Source: Schizophyllum amplum
Lineage: Eukaryota > Basidiomycota > Agaricomycetes > Agaricales > Schizophyllaceae
Length of the DNA stretch: 64,000 nucleotides
Assembly (NCBI GenBank): GCA_007026445.1
Contig: VDMD01000021.1
Coordinates: 186,001-250,000 of the forward strand
Direction: 5' to 3'
Shown: piece by piece, positions 1-9,751 of the stretch
Layout of the letters: every line of letters begins with the position of its first letter
How positions within the stretch are numbered: position 1 is the stretch's first letter
Program-made: the position numbers and the translations under genes
Notes under the pieces: generated by a model
What the model saw: only the letters and a program-made list of their open reading frames with translations
What the model was told of the DNA's origin: nothing
Databases searched by the model: none

Positions 1-480
1 GCGGCGTATAAGAGCCAGACAAGTACGCTGAGCACTAGAAGGAGCGCGAGTGTGCCGCCGACGACTCCACCAACGATGGCGCGCGTTGGAGATAAGCTAG
101 TAGACCCACTAGCAGCGTTCGATGTAGCCGAAGCGGAGCTAAACGTACGAGAGGAGGAAGATAAAATTTGAGAGGCGACGCTGCCGCTCGTGACTGAAGA
201 CGATGTCGTCCCGGTACCCCTGGGTGGCGGCCCGGACCCCCAGGGTGGTGTATAGGCACCCCATGACGGCGTACCCGTGCCCACAGCGGCCCAGGAATAC
301 TCGTGGAGGTCAATGTTGGGCTTGACATAAAGCCCGGGGTCACTGTCAGTCCGAGTGTGCAAGTCTTCCTCGCGCAGATTGTGAATACCATACGGACGCG
401 CCCGCCGCTGCCGGTTATGTAGCCCCTGCCATGCTCGCAATTCTGCCGTGGATGAGTGGGTCCTTCCGGTGGGGAAGATC
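1..480 (-). CDS. Partial gene: single-pass membrane protein, C-terminal part runs off the left edge
   Basis: The minus strand is open from about base 480 to base 1. It encodes a charged stretch with an RRAR motif, a Pro/Gly-rich spacer, a Ser/Thr-rich stalk and then one hydrophobic segment (AIVGGVVGGTLALLLVLSV) at about bases 25-85, followed by open frame to the edge. This order of Ser/Thr-rich ectodomain, one membrane helix and cytoplasmic tail is common in fungal surface proteins of the Mid2/Wsc-like or unclassified type, but no family signature is visible. The first exon is not resolved: an in-frame stop near 490 means the upstream coding sequence lies behind an intron or the start lies inside the stretch. 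An alternative frame on the same strand (35-391) looks like a shadow because it destroys the membrane helix. Confidence 0.45.
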
Positions 481-1212
481 AGCCAGTGTCATGCGTTAGC
501 GATGGAAGAGCGCATCGCAGTCCATAAGGCCAACGGGCCATCGGCCAACTTGCAGCAGCCGACATGCTAAGGAAGATGCTAACGGATCATGTCAGTAGAC
601 TTGACCTAGAAAAGTTAACCTACACTGGCTCGAGTTGGATGCATTGTTTACGGACCACCGGCATTGGGTAAGGCGTGGCGCGATTGGGATGATCACCGTC
701 GTCGGTCTCTCGGGCTGGACGCAGGCGTTCGCAGGTTCTAGCAAGGACTAAGTAATATCATCGTCTCAGGACATGCACGGCGCCGGCGCGCCGGCGACGC
801 TCTCCAAAGAGTTCCCCCGCGCTACGCCGGCTTTGTTTTCGTGCTGCATGCTGGGGGACCAACGTGATCATTGAGGGAAAGGGGAATGAGAGCATGTCAA
901 CGTACCGCTCGCGAGAGTCTATAGGCGTGCGTCCCCTTTCTTAAGTGTAGGGGCGTTCCTATGCAGTCTTGCCATCCTGCACGTCGCCCGGAGTACCGTC
1001 GCAGCGTAAGGGCTGTACGTCAATCAATGATTGAACAGATCACTCACCTCAGTCCGGCGCCAACAGGGTTTCGACACGCCCACATCACTTCAGCAGAGTC
1101 CCATAGAACGTATCAGTGGTGGTTGTACATAGTATACAATGACTATCATGTCGTGATCGCTCTTCAAAGCAGGCTTCAGAAAGAGGGAGAAAAACAAGAG
1201 AGAAAACAAAAA
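481..1212. other. Intergenic; only a 16-bp GC palindrome noted
   Basis: No coding pattern was recognised. A perfect 16-bp palindrome (CGCCGGCGCGCCGGCG) lies at 781-796. Confidence 0.4.
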
Positions 1213-2359
1213 TCATATACCCGAAATGTGCTCCCTAATCTTCAGGGTCTCCAACTCGTCCCAGCTATCCGCCACCCCAAACATGAGAGGCAGCTTCGCC
1301 CATACGAGAGCGCGCCCGTCCTCAAAGTCCGCCTTCGCCACGCATACGCATTCCTCGCAGAGGCCCTTCTCCCAGCGAGGCTCAAACTCGATCATGAATG
1401 GGTCGATCCAGTCCCACTGCAGCGACTCCTCCATCCACTCGATGCGGCTCTGCTTGCAGCGGTCGGCGCTCTGGCACGAGTGCGAGGTGTGCGACGTGCG
1501 CAGGAAGCTCAGCACGTCGTTGAGCGTCGCGTAGAGGAGCTTCGTCTGCGCCTGCAGGCAGGCGAAGCGGTCGGCGATGGACACGCACTGGAAGTCGAGC
1601 GCAGACTGCATGGTCTCCTGGTCCGCGATGAGGCCACGGGTGGAGACGCGGTACATGGCATACGGCCGGATCCAGGGGAGGTCGAGGGTGCGTGCGAGGA
1701 GAAGCGCTTCGCCGTCCTCCTGGCGGGAGGGCTGGAAGGTGCCGAAGCTGTTCAGGACCCCGGCGGCAGCATCGACTGTGGGCGGCGGGAGCTCGGTGGG
1801 ATACACTGTGTCGAAGTGGCGCACAGCACGGTGACGCAGCATGAGGATGTCGTACTTCGTGGCGGCACGCAGAACCCCAGCGGCGATTGCAAAGGTCGTG
1901 GGAGCAGGGGCCGACTCGAAGAAGCTGCAAGACAGTGAGCATCACAAGACCTAACACTGAACGACCGAACACGTACTCGGAGTAGTATATGGCCATGAAG
2001 AGGTAGGTCATATCCTGCGCTGCGTCTCCCGGCAGGAACACCACAGGGCACCCATCGATCTTCTCTTCGTCACAGGCCGTCTGTGGCAGCGAGAGCATGC
2101 CACGAAAGACGTTCGAGTGGATCGCCAGAATCGAGCGATGGACGCGAAACTGCGTGTCCTCCGCCTGGAGCACGATGTTCCCGTCGTCGAACCAAAGTTC
2201 TTGGACGCGCTTGAGAGTGCGCTCTTCCCCGTCGCTGTGGACGGGGCTTCCGCGGTCCCCGTTGGCTACTTCGGCCGAGTCGCCTGCGTACTCGGCGCTC
2301 TCCTTGACCTCGCCGACCGAGGAGGCGGTCGATGATGACGTCTTGCAAGACATGCGCAT
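1213..2359 (-). CDS. BTB/POZ domain protein
   Basis: Two exons, 2359-1977 and 1924-1213, give 364 residues. The 52-nt intron (1925-1976) has a GTACGT donor and a CAG acceptor and joins the BTB core in frame. After an acidic Ser-rich N-terminus of about 60 residues comes a BTB fold: a FDDGNIVLQAEDTQFRVHRS start, then HSNVFRGML, then the post-BTB helix region with APTTFAIAAGVLRAATKYDI. The C-terminal half holds a Cys-rich segment (HTSHSCQSADRCK and GLCEECVC) typical of the large basidiomycete BTB family of unknown target. BTB domains dimerise and often recruit Cul3 ligases; no Kelch or MATH partner domain is visible. A second in-frame ATG lies two codons downstream at 2353. It is divergent from ARP6, with about 217 bp between the starts. 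Confidence 0.85.
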
Positions 2360-2576
2360 TTATGCAAATGCAACGAGGTTGTGGAGGAGAGAGGGGCGAA
2401 GCACCATGAGAAGACCGCAGACGGTTCGTGGCAAGCAGAGTGACGGTCGAAGACGAGAGTTCACGAATCCATCATGCCACCGCCGCAGTCTGGACCCGTG
2501 TCTGGGGCATGCCAAACATGCCACAACAGCGCACGTCTTTGTTTTCCAACTTCACGTGCTTCTCATTGTTGCAGTC
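2360..2576. promoter_or_regulatory. Shared divergent promoter of the BTB gene and ARP6
   Basis: The 217-bp gap separates two start codons facing away from each other, so both promoters must lie here or within the 5' exons. No TATA box is obvious. Confidence 0.4.
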
Positions 2577-4743
2577 ATGGACGCAACGAGTACAGTCGTG
2601 CTTGACAATGGAGGCTCAACAGTCAAAGCTGGAGTCGTTGGTACCCATCCTGACCCTTTGTTCGTCCGCCATTCACGGTGCTGTCAACTCGTCCTTACGT
2701 CCGTTCAAGGCTTGTTCCGAATGCTGTCGTGCGATCTAAGGGTGACAAGAAGAATTACGTCGGCCACGAGTATGCACAATGCTCTGACTACTCGTCATTA
2801 CATTTCCGGCTACCTCTTGAGAAGGTAAGCGCTCGCCATATCCAACGCAAGCGAGATTTAACATACTGAAGGGGTTGGTGACAGACTGGGATGCACAAAA
2901 GGCCGTCTGGGATGTTATATTTTCTGAAGACTTGCTGAAGGTGATGGCTCTCCTTCTTATGGGCGACGAGCTAACCGCTTACTGTCACCCCTTCAGTTAG
3001 ACACACAACAGTCGTCTCTGCTCTTGACCGAGCCCTACTTCAACCTCCCCAACCTGCAAAGCACTTACGACCAATTCATTTTTGAGGAATACGAGTTCAA
3101 GTCCTATTGCCGACGCACTCGTAAGGGTTTCGTGTCTAGCTTCGTATTGTTTAACGCGACGCGCATCTTCCAGCCGCATCCTGCGTCCCGTACGGCTCGT
3201 TGTTTGCTCAGCCCGACTCGCCGCCGCCAGAATGCACTCTCATTCTGGATTGCGGCTTTAGCTTCTCGCATGTAGTTCCCGTCATCAACGGTCACGTCCA
3301 GTGGAAAGCCGTGCGACGGCAAGAGGGTCTCACGTGTCTTGTCTTCACTTTACTGACGGCAAATGCTGCAGAGTCGACGTCGGAGGTAAACTCCTCACCA
3401 ACCACCTCAAAGAGCTCGTGTCCTTCCGACAATGGAACATGATGGACCAGACGGCCGTCATAAACCACGTCAAGGAGACCTGCTGTTTCGTCTCCCTCGA
3501 TTTTGCGAAGGACCTCGAGAGAGCCCGGTAAGTTAGTTCCTTGCGCCATTCAAAACTCAGGCCTAGCTCCTACTCACATCGCCAACCAGCCAGGGCTCCA
3601 GCAAACCAATCGAATATGTGCTACCCGACCTCACTCAATCGCCCCACGGCCACCTCAAGAGCGCCAACGCGATGGACCTCGACAACAGCCAAGTCCTTCT
3701 CATGGGCAACGAGAGGTTCAGCGTGCCCGAACTTTTGTTCACTCCAAGCGATATAGGCGCGTATGATTTTCCTGTTCAAAGAAACCCGAATTCCTGACCG
3801 AGCCTTCATCTCATTACAGGTTTGGAACAAGCTGGTATAGCACACGCAGTAGCCGCATCCATCTCCGCGCTCCCTGAAGACCTGCGCGGCATGTTCTGGG
3901 CCAATATCGGCCTTGTCGGCGGAAGCACGCGTTTTTCGGGGTTCAAGCAGCGCCTGTAAGTGCTCATCGAATTGCTTCTTTGAGTTGCATGGTTTCTCCT
4001 CACAAGATAGATTCTCCTCGTCACATAAATTCTTCTTGCCACATAGATTTCCCTTGCCACATGAACGTTGACCCCTTCTCGCCACATAAACTCTTGTCGC
4101 ATTGATCCTCCTCCGCACCTCATCAATCCCCACTAACGAGAGTGCAACAGGATGCTGGAGCTTGAACGACTAGCACCGACGGATTGTGAAGTCGTGATCT
4201 ACGAATCTGACGAGTGAGTCCACAGGCCGCTTTCATCTTCCCGCTGGTGTTTTCTCCAGCCAGAGTGCTCCTCCAGCGCCCCTCTCTCCTCCTGCCGTTA
4301 CTTTCTCACCGCTCAACACATCTCCCAGCCCCACAACAGCCGCCTACCACGGCGCCTACGCATTCGCCTCCTCGCCCGACTTCCCGCAACACGTGATCAC
4401 CCGCGCTGAGTACCTCGAGCAAGGTAGCCGGCGGCACGACGACTGCTGGCGGCCGGTAGGGGAGGCGCAGACACCTGGGCGCGGACGTGTACGGCAGCAG
4501 GACGGGCGCGAGCGACAGGTACAGAACGGGCGCGCGCGGCAGGCTGATGACGAACGCTCGACGACCGACGGTGGCAGTGGCAGCGAGCGGTCTTCCTCGT
4601 CCTCGTCGGAGGAGCCAGAACGCCCAGCGCGCGGGAGGAGGAAGTCGTTGAAAGGAGAGAGTAGCAGGACACAACAGGGGACGCAGCCAAGCGGCCCCGT
4701 GCGACGAAGGGGTCGGCCTCCGAAGCATGCTGGGCCGACTTGA
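2577..4743 (+). CDS. ARP6: Actin-related protein 6 (SWR1 chromatin-remodelling subunit)
   Basis: Ten exons: 2577-2659, 2710-2824, 2872-2940, 2997-3120, 3174-3318, 3372-3527, 3590-3756, 3820-3955, 4151-4213 and 4329-4743, giving 490 residues. Arp6 signatures are all present: [14 protein letters not shown] at the phosphate loop, [104 protein letters not shown] and [12 protein letters not shown]. Arp6 sits in the SWR1/SRCAP complex that deposits H2A.Z. The protein is longer than the human homologue (about 396) because of a Ser/Arg-rich C-terminal tail ending in an AT-hook-like RRRGRPPK. Introns 3319-3371 and 3757-3819 have GC rather than GT donors. The 195-nt intron 3956-4150 holds degenerate repeats. 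Function is known from the family; the tail's role is inferred. Confidence 0.93.
3990..4105 (+). repeat. Degenerate tandem repeat inside ARP6 intron 8
   Basis: About five imperfect units of 17-21 nt share a core like CTTGCCACATAGATT. They make this intron 195 nt long against about 50 for its neighbours. Confidence 0.6.
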
Positions 4744-5137
4744 CGCCGTGTCGCTTGACGATCTGCTGCTCGATGCCCGTTGCGTGCGGCTCGACGTTCT
4801 GGCAACATGACAGTTGTATGTGCCACATATTGAACGGATTCGTACCAATGCAGAGTGAGACAAAAACCGAGTCGTGCAGGCAAGACGGAATACAATACTT
4901 GGTATGCAACAAACAAACAAATTATCCAAAAGAAAGGGGTTGAACAACAGAGAACATGTACGTACGAGAGGGCAGCGAGGTAGCGACAAAACGATAAAAA
5001 GGGGAGAATCACAGGGAGCCCGCGAACGGACGACGGCCATGGTCGTATCTAAATCGTTATGCAAAGAGAATCAAGACATGTAGATGATACACTGAGGGCT
5101 GGAGCAACACCGTTGTTCAATAGAGAACAGCGATCGC
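4744..5137. other. Short convergent intergenic region
   Basis: This gap lies between the ARP6 stop and the importin stop and would hold both 3' ends. No gene is seen. Confidence 0.5.
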
Positions 5138-8100
5138 TTACTGCGGCGTGTCGGCGAGCTTCATGACCTCCATGAGCAGCGTCTGCTGCTCCGGAGTAAG
5201 CGATGTCGTCGCAGTCTGGTATCCCTCAGGGTTCTGCATTTGGAAGGCTGGGTTCGGGGTCAGTAGGCTGCAAGCGACGCGAGAGCAACAACAACGTACT
5301 GGTAAGCGCCTGCTTGAATGAAGCGTAGGGGTTGACGTTGTCGAGCGGGCTGAGATAGCCGAGCTCCTCCTCAACGTTCTCGTCATCAGACTCGGACTCA
5401 TCGTCGCCCTCCTTGTCAGCCTCCTTCTTCTCGAGCCGCTCGCGCTGGCGGGCGCTCTCGTTCGCGAGCATCTCAAGGTAGGCTGAGTCCTCGTCCCACA
5501 CATCGTCTGAGTCGCTGCAGTGAGCAGAAGCCCCAGGGTGCACGGAGGCAGACTAACCGTCGTCATCGCGCAAGTTCAACAAGCGGCCGTCGTCGAACTC
5601 GTCGTCGTCGCTGTCATCCTCCATCTTCTCCTCCAACAACTTACGGTCTGCACGGCCTTGATTAGTCCAATGCACATTCACGCCAGAAATTCACTCACGC
5701 TCAATCGCCTTCGGCAACTCCTTGAACACCGTCAATACACCACCGACAATGCCCGGCCAGCCCGTCTTGAGACCGTCAGGAATGTTCGCGGGCGGCACCT
5801 CGAGCAGAGCCGACAGCGCGAGCACGCTCAGCTTCTTGTCGTGCACGCGCGGCAGCTGGTCCTTGCTGATAGCCATGAACCACCTGTCGATGAAAGTGCG
5901 CGCTGAGCCCGGCTGAGCAGTCTCCATGATGAGCAGGGCAGCGGTCGGGTTGTAAAGGACAGCGTTGATGAGGACTTCGAGGTTCATGGTGCGGAGGGCG
6001 AGGGTCTCCTCCTTGCCGAAGCGGCCAAGGGCAGTCACGAGGATCGCTTGAAGGTGCTGTCGGAAGATAAGAACGTTATACTCAAGAGAGCACGACACGT
6101 ACGTCGTCGACTGCACCACGGAGGTTGAGCAGAATGGACTCGACGAGCTTGCACGCGTTGACGCGGTCATTGTCGCCGAGCTGCGTGGCCGTCATGCCGG
6201 TGACGTAGATGTCGACGACCATCTGCCTGTAGTCCGCCCGCTGCTTGAAGGTGTCCGAACCATACGACAACATGTTGTCGAGACGGGCAGCATCTCTGTT
6301 TTGACAGATTAGTTCGGCGTAGTTGCTTCAGGCATTTTTCTCACCGTCCAAGAAGTCGATACCGTCGGTCTTGAACAACTGGTACGTCTGCTCGAAGATG
6401 GGCCACAAGCTTGGCGAGACAGAGCGCATCCGGAAGGTGAGGGTGTCCAGCAAGTCGTACATGTTGTCGTAAAGGTCTGATGTTTCATTAAGAACAAGCC
6501 AAGGTTGATATAGGATTCAGACGCACCGATGATTTTGCGCTCAAGGGTGAACGCGATGATGGGCACGATGATCTCGCAGATCTGCCCCATGATCTCCGGC
6601 GAACTGTCGACAGCCAAGATGACCTGATATTTCTGGTCAGAGACGCCATTTTTTCAAGAAGAGTATGTACCGTGCAGAGCGTCTTCACGACACCCATGGC
6701 CGCGAACGTCTTGTCCTCGTCGCCGGTGTCCATGACAAGGGTCTCAAGGTCAGCATCCGCATCCATGGCCTCCTGACCACCGGCATCCTGAGCAAGGCGG
6801 ATGTACAGCGAGCACTATAGCGGACTTTAGTACGGCATTACCAAGAAAAGATTATAGGACCGACAAGACGCTGCGCCAGCTGCGTCGCCACCGGCATGAG
6901 CTCGTCCTGGAAGTTGTCGACCATGACCTCCATGCAGTGGTTGAGGACATCGAGGTCAGTTTCCTCCGACAACTTCAACAGGTCTAGACGACCATCTCAG
7001 TGGGGTTGCAAAGAAGATTAGAGGATTACGCACCCTGGATAACCTTGCCGATTTGCGGCGAGACTTCCTTGCGAACTATTCAGGAGGTGAGCGTATGTAA
7101 AGTAAGCACAGACCCACCGGACTTACTGATCTCGTGAGCCTGCACCAACTCGGAGATGCCGAGCGCGGCCTGGACGCGAACAGGGAGCTCCGGGTCGTCC
7201 AAAGCGGCGACTATGGCATGGAAGTGCTGCCCGAGGTGCTGCAAGAGGTGCCGTCAGCTACAGATAATCGGGAATATTCGACGGCTCGAACCTCCTTGTT
7301 CGCCCACGTCAAGCCAGACTTGGTGAGCGTCCCAAGAATCTCCAACGCCTTTTCGTCGGATAAGCAACTGTTGTGAACATAAACTGGCGTGACAGACGTA
7401 CTACGCTCCGCATGTAAGGCTCCGGCGACTGGTACTGCTTCAGCACGTATTGCTGCATGAAATTCTCCATCGTCGGCGTGTTCTCAATCTCGGGGTGGCG
7501 GAGAATGTACGGGCCGAGCGCGGCGGTCATGTTGAGGGCGCCAAAGCGCTGAGTCGGCGGCGCATCGCTGTGGTGGAATGTCAGCTCTAGTTAACAGTCG
7601 CACAATAGCCAACAATACTTACGAATTCAGAATCTGGTTGATGAAGGTCATGATAGGCATGAAGGTCATTTTGGTACGGGTGGTAACGAGGGTGAACAGG
7701 AAGGTCGTCGCGGCCGCCGTGGGGGTGTTCGGCGCCTCGTACTCGTCTGCGGCAACATAAGCGGCTAATTGGAATGTACACAGATCAGACGCACCGATAG
7801 TGACCCGGACGTATTCGAGCTGGTCGTTTGACCACATGGTCTGCTTGTCGGTGTTGAAGGTGAGGTGAGGGAAGACGAAGGTCTGGATCAGGTTCTGGAC
7901 GTGCGGCTTGAGCAGAGTCCAGGTGCTTTGGGCTTCACGCTGCGGAATATGCGCGATCAGTTGTCATTTCTACGCCAGGAGAACTGTCACATACCATTCA
8001 TTGAAGAACTCCAAGATATAGTATTGGCACTTCTTTGAGAGCCATGCCTGGTTGGAGACAAAAAGGTCGACTTCAGTAAGGTACGTCTTGAGGATCTCCG

Positions 8101-9142
8101 GAGCGAACGCCGTCACGAAGTGCTCAGCGAATGCAGAGTAACTCTCCTTGAGCTTGCTCGGCATCTGTGATGGGTTCCCGAAGCGATGGAAGAGCCTGCA
8201 GAGAGTGCCGTGCGCCCACTTCTTCGCCTTCCACCACTCGCATGCTTCCCGCTCTTCCTCATCTTCCGGCACGACCTCGGCCGGCAACCGGAGGTTAACG
8301 ACGCTGAAGAGAAGACGACCCCATGGCACGAGGCTCTCCGGGCGTTGCTGATGAGCGCTGAGGTTGACCAAAATGCTGGTCTTGTAGGACTTCAGGATCA
8401 GGTGAAGAAGGGTCGGGATCTCCTCCTTCTGCGCCGGGTTGAACGGGTTCTCCAGCATCTGCGATGCGATGGTGACAAGCGAGGGGAAGAGGGCTTCGAC
8501 AATGTGCGCCATGTTGTCGCCCTTCTGGCGATAGCGCCAAGCCTGAATCGCGGCAAGGGTGGCTAGGCATCCGGCGTGTACCTCCCGAATATTTGAGCTG
8601 ACGAGAAGGGCTTTGATTTCTTCGGTCAGGGTGGGCCAGTTTTCAGGGTAGTCGTGCGCGACAATCGCTCTGAGCGTGCTGAAGAGTTGGACGCTGACGG
8701 CGCGGGAAGTGGCAGATGCGAGGAAGGGAAGTATGGAGGCCTTGAGCGCGGCTTTGTCGGTGGCAGAGATGGGTGCGCGGTCGGGTCGGCGAGGATCCAG
8801 CTCAGTGAGAGGGTAGCCATACTGGACACGATTCTTGATCCAGACAGTTATTGCCTGACGCGCCGCCCTGTTTAACGCGATGTCAGTACGCGATGAGCGA
8901 TCTCGAAGAGCACGCACGGGTCCACAGCTCCTTCATCTGCACTCAGAACCTGCAGTAGGACAGTAATCACGCCCTCTTGCAGTCCAACCTGCAACCGCCA
9001 AGGGAGATTTCGTTCAGTGGCATACTCAAGACGCGTCGGATGTAGTTCTTACCTTCCGGATCTGTAATTCGCCTGCCTTCCGCACATTGGGGTCGGGGTT
9101 GTAGCTTGTCGCGAAGAGCGTTGTGAGTGTTTGGACATCCAT
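5138..9142 (-). CDS. Importin-beta family karyopherin (importin-7/8, Nmd5/Sxm1 type)
   Basis: The start at 9142 gives MDVQTLTTLFATSYNPDPNV, the usual N-terminus of this family; an upstream in-frame ATG at 9253 lacks family support. Exon 1 is 9142-9053 with a GTAAGA donor. Following exons encode the importin-beta N-terminal domain (VRKAGELQIRK, RQAITVWIKNRVQYGYPLTE) and HEAT-repeat helices including SLVPWGRLLFSVVNLRLP and FGNPSQMPSKLKES. About a dozen short introns interrupt the gene. The C-terminus is acidic (SESDDENVEEELGYLSPLDN) and ends LLMEVMKLADTPQ. Such karyopherins bind Ran-GTP and carry ribosomal proteins, histones and other cargo into the nucleus. Orthology to Nmd5 versus Sxm1 cannot be settled by eye, so no symbol is given. 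It is convergent with ARP6 and divergent from the MFS gene. Confidence 0.88.
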
Positions 9143-9751
9143 ATCTGCGTTCAGATGAGCGCGTAAATCAAGAAAGATTGCTGAAAGACGCGCACCGTGT
9201 CCTTTTAGATTCCAGTTATCGATCAAAAGCAAGATACCATCAAAAATTTCCATTGTCGTGCCCTTCTACTGTCACATCACGTGGTATTGTTACGGTACGC
9301 GCTTTTCGCACGCTTGAGTTCAAATTTGGCTTGTCTCCAAAGGTCATGTCGTTGCATAACGGCTCTGCTGATATCTTTCCCCGCCTCCCCCCTCGACCCT
9401 CATGTCATGAGATTGCTCGAAGATCAGTCAGTTGACCAAGCGCGCGTGAACGCCGGGCAGCTCCCACGCATGTTAGGTATGACGCGCCACAATAAACGCG
9501 GGCGACAAGTTGGACTCCCTAAAAGACTTATAGTTGCGTCTACCTATGTGGCCCATTCCCTCGCCATCATAATGGCACTGCAGTTCTTCAGTCTGTCCAG
9601 CAGCCTGGTGTCACCATGCATTTTGTTTCGTTTCTCCAGTTTCATTCTCCCGCCGGGTCAGACGATATCCTTTCCAGCTGGTTAGCCACACCATCAAGGG
9701 CTTCCTTGTCAGGTGATGGGTTTTCTGGGACCGTGTGGTACCTGCGGCTAT
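9143..9751. promoter_or_regulatory. Divergent intergenic region between karyopherin and MFS gene
   Basis: About 600 bp lie between two start codons that face away from each other. No further gene was recognised. Confidence 0.35.

Noticed and set aside
961..1938. Long plus-strand open frame opposite the BTB gene
   Set aside because: It mirrors the GC-rich codons of the BTB exon and has no domain; the minus-strand protein is clearly real.
4306..5064. Long minus-strand frames over the ARP6 3' end
   Set aside because: They have no recognisable domain, overlap well-supported ARP6 exons and arise from GC-rich codon bias.
9143..9253. Upstream in-frame start for the karyopherin (at 9253)
   Set aside because: The extra residues do not match the family, while the start at 9142 gives the usual MDVQ-LTTLFA N-terminus.
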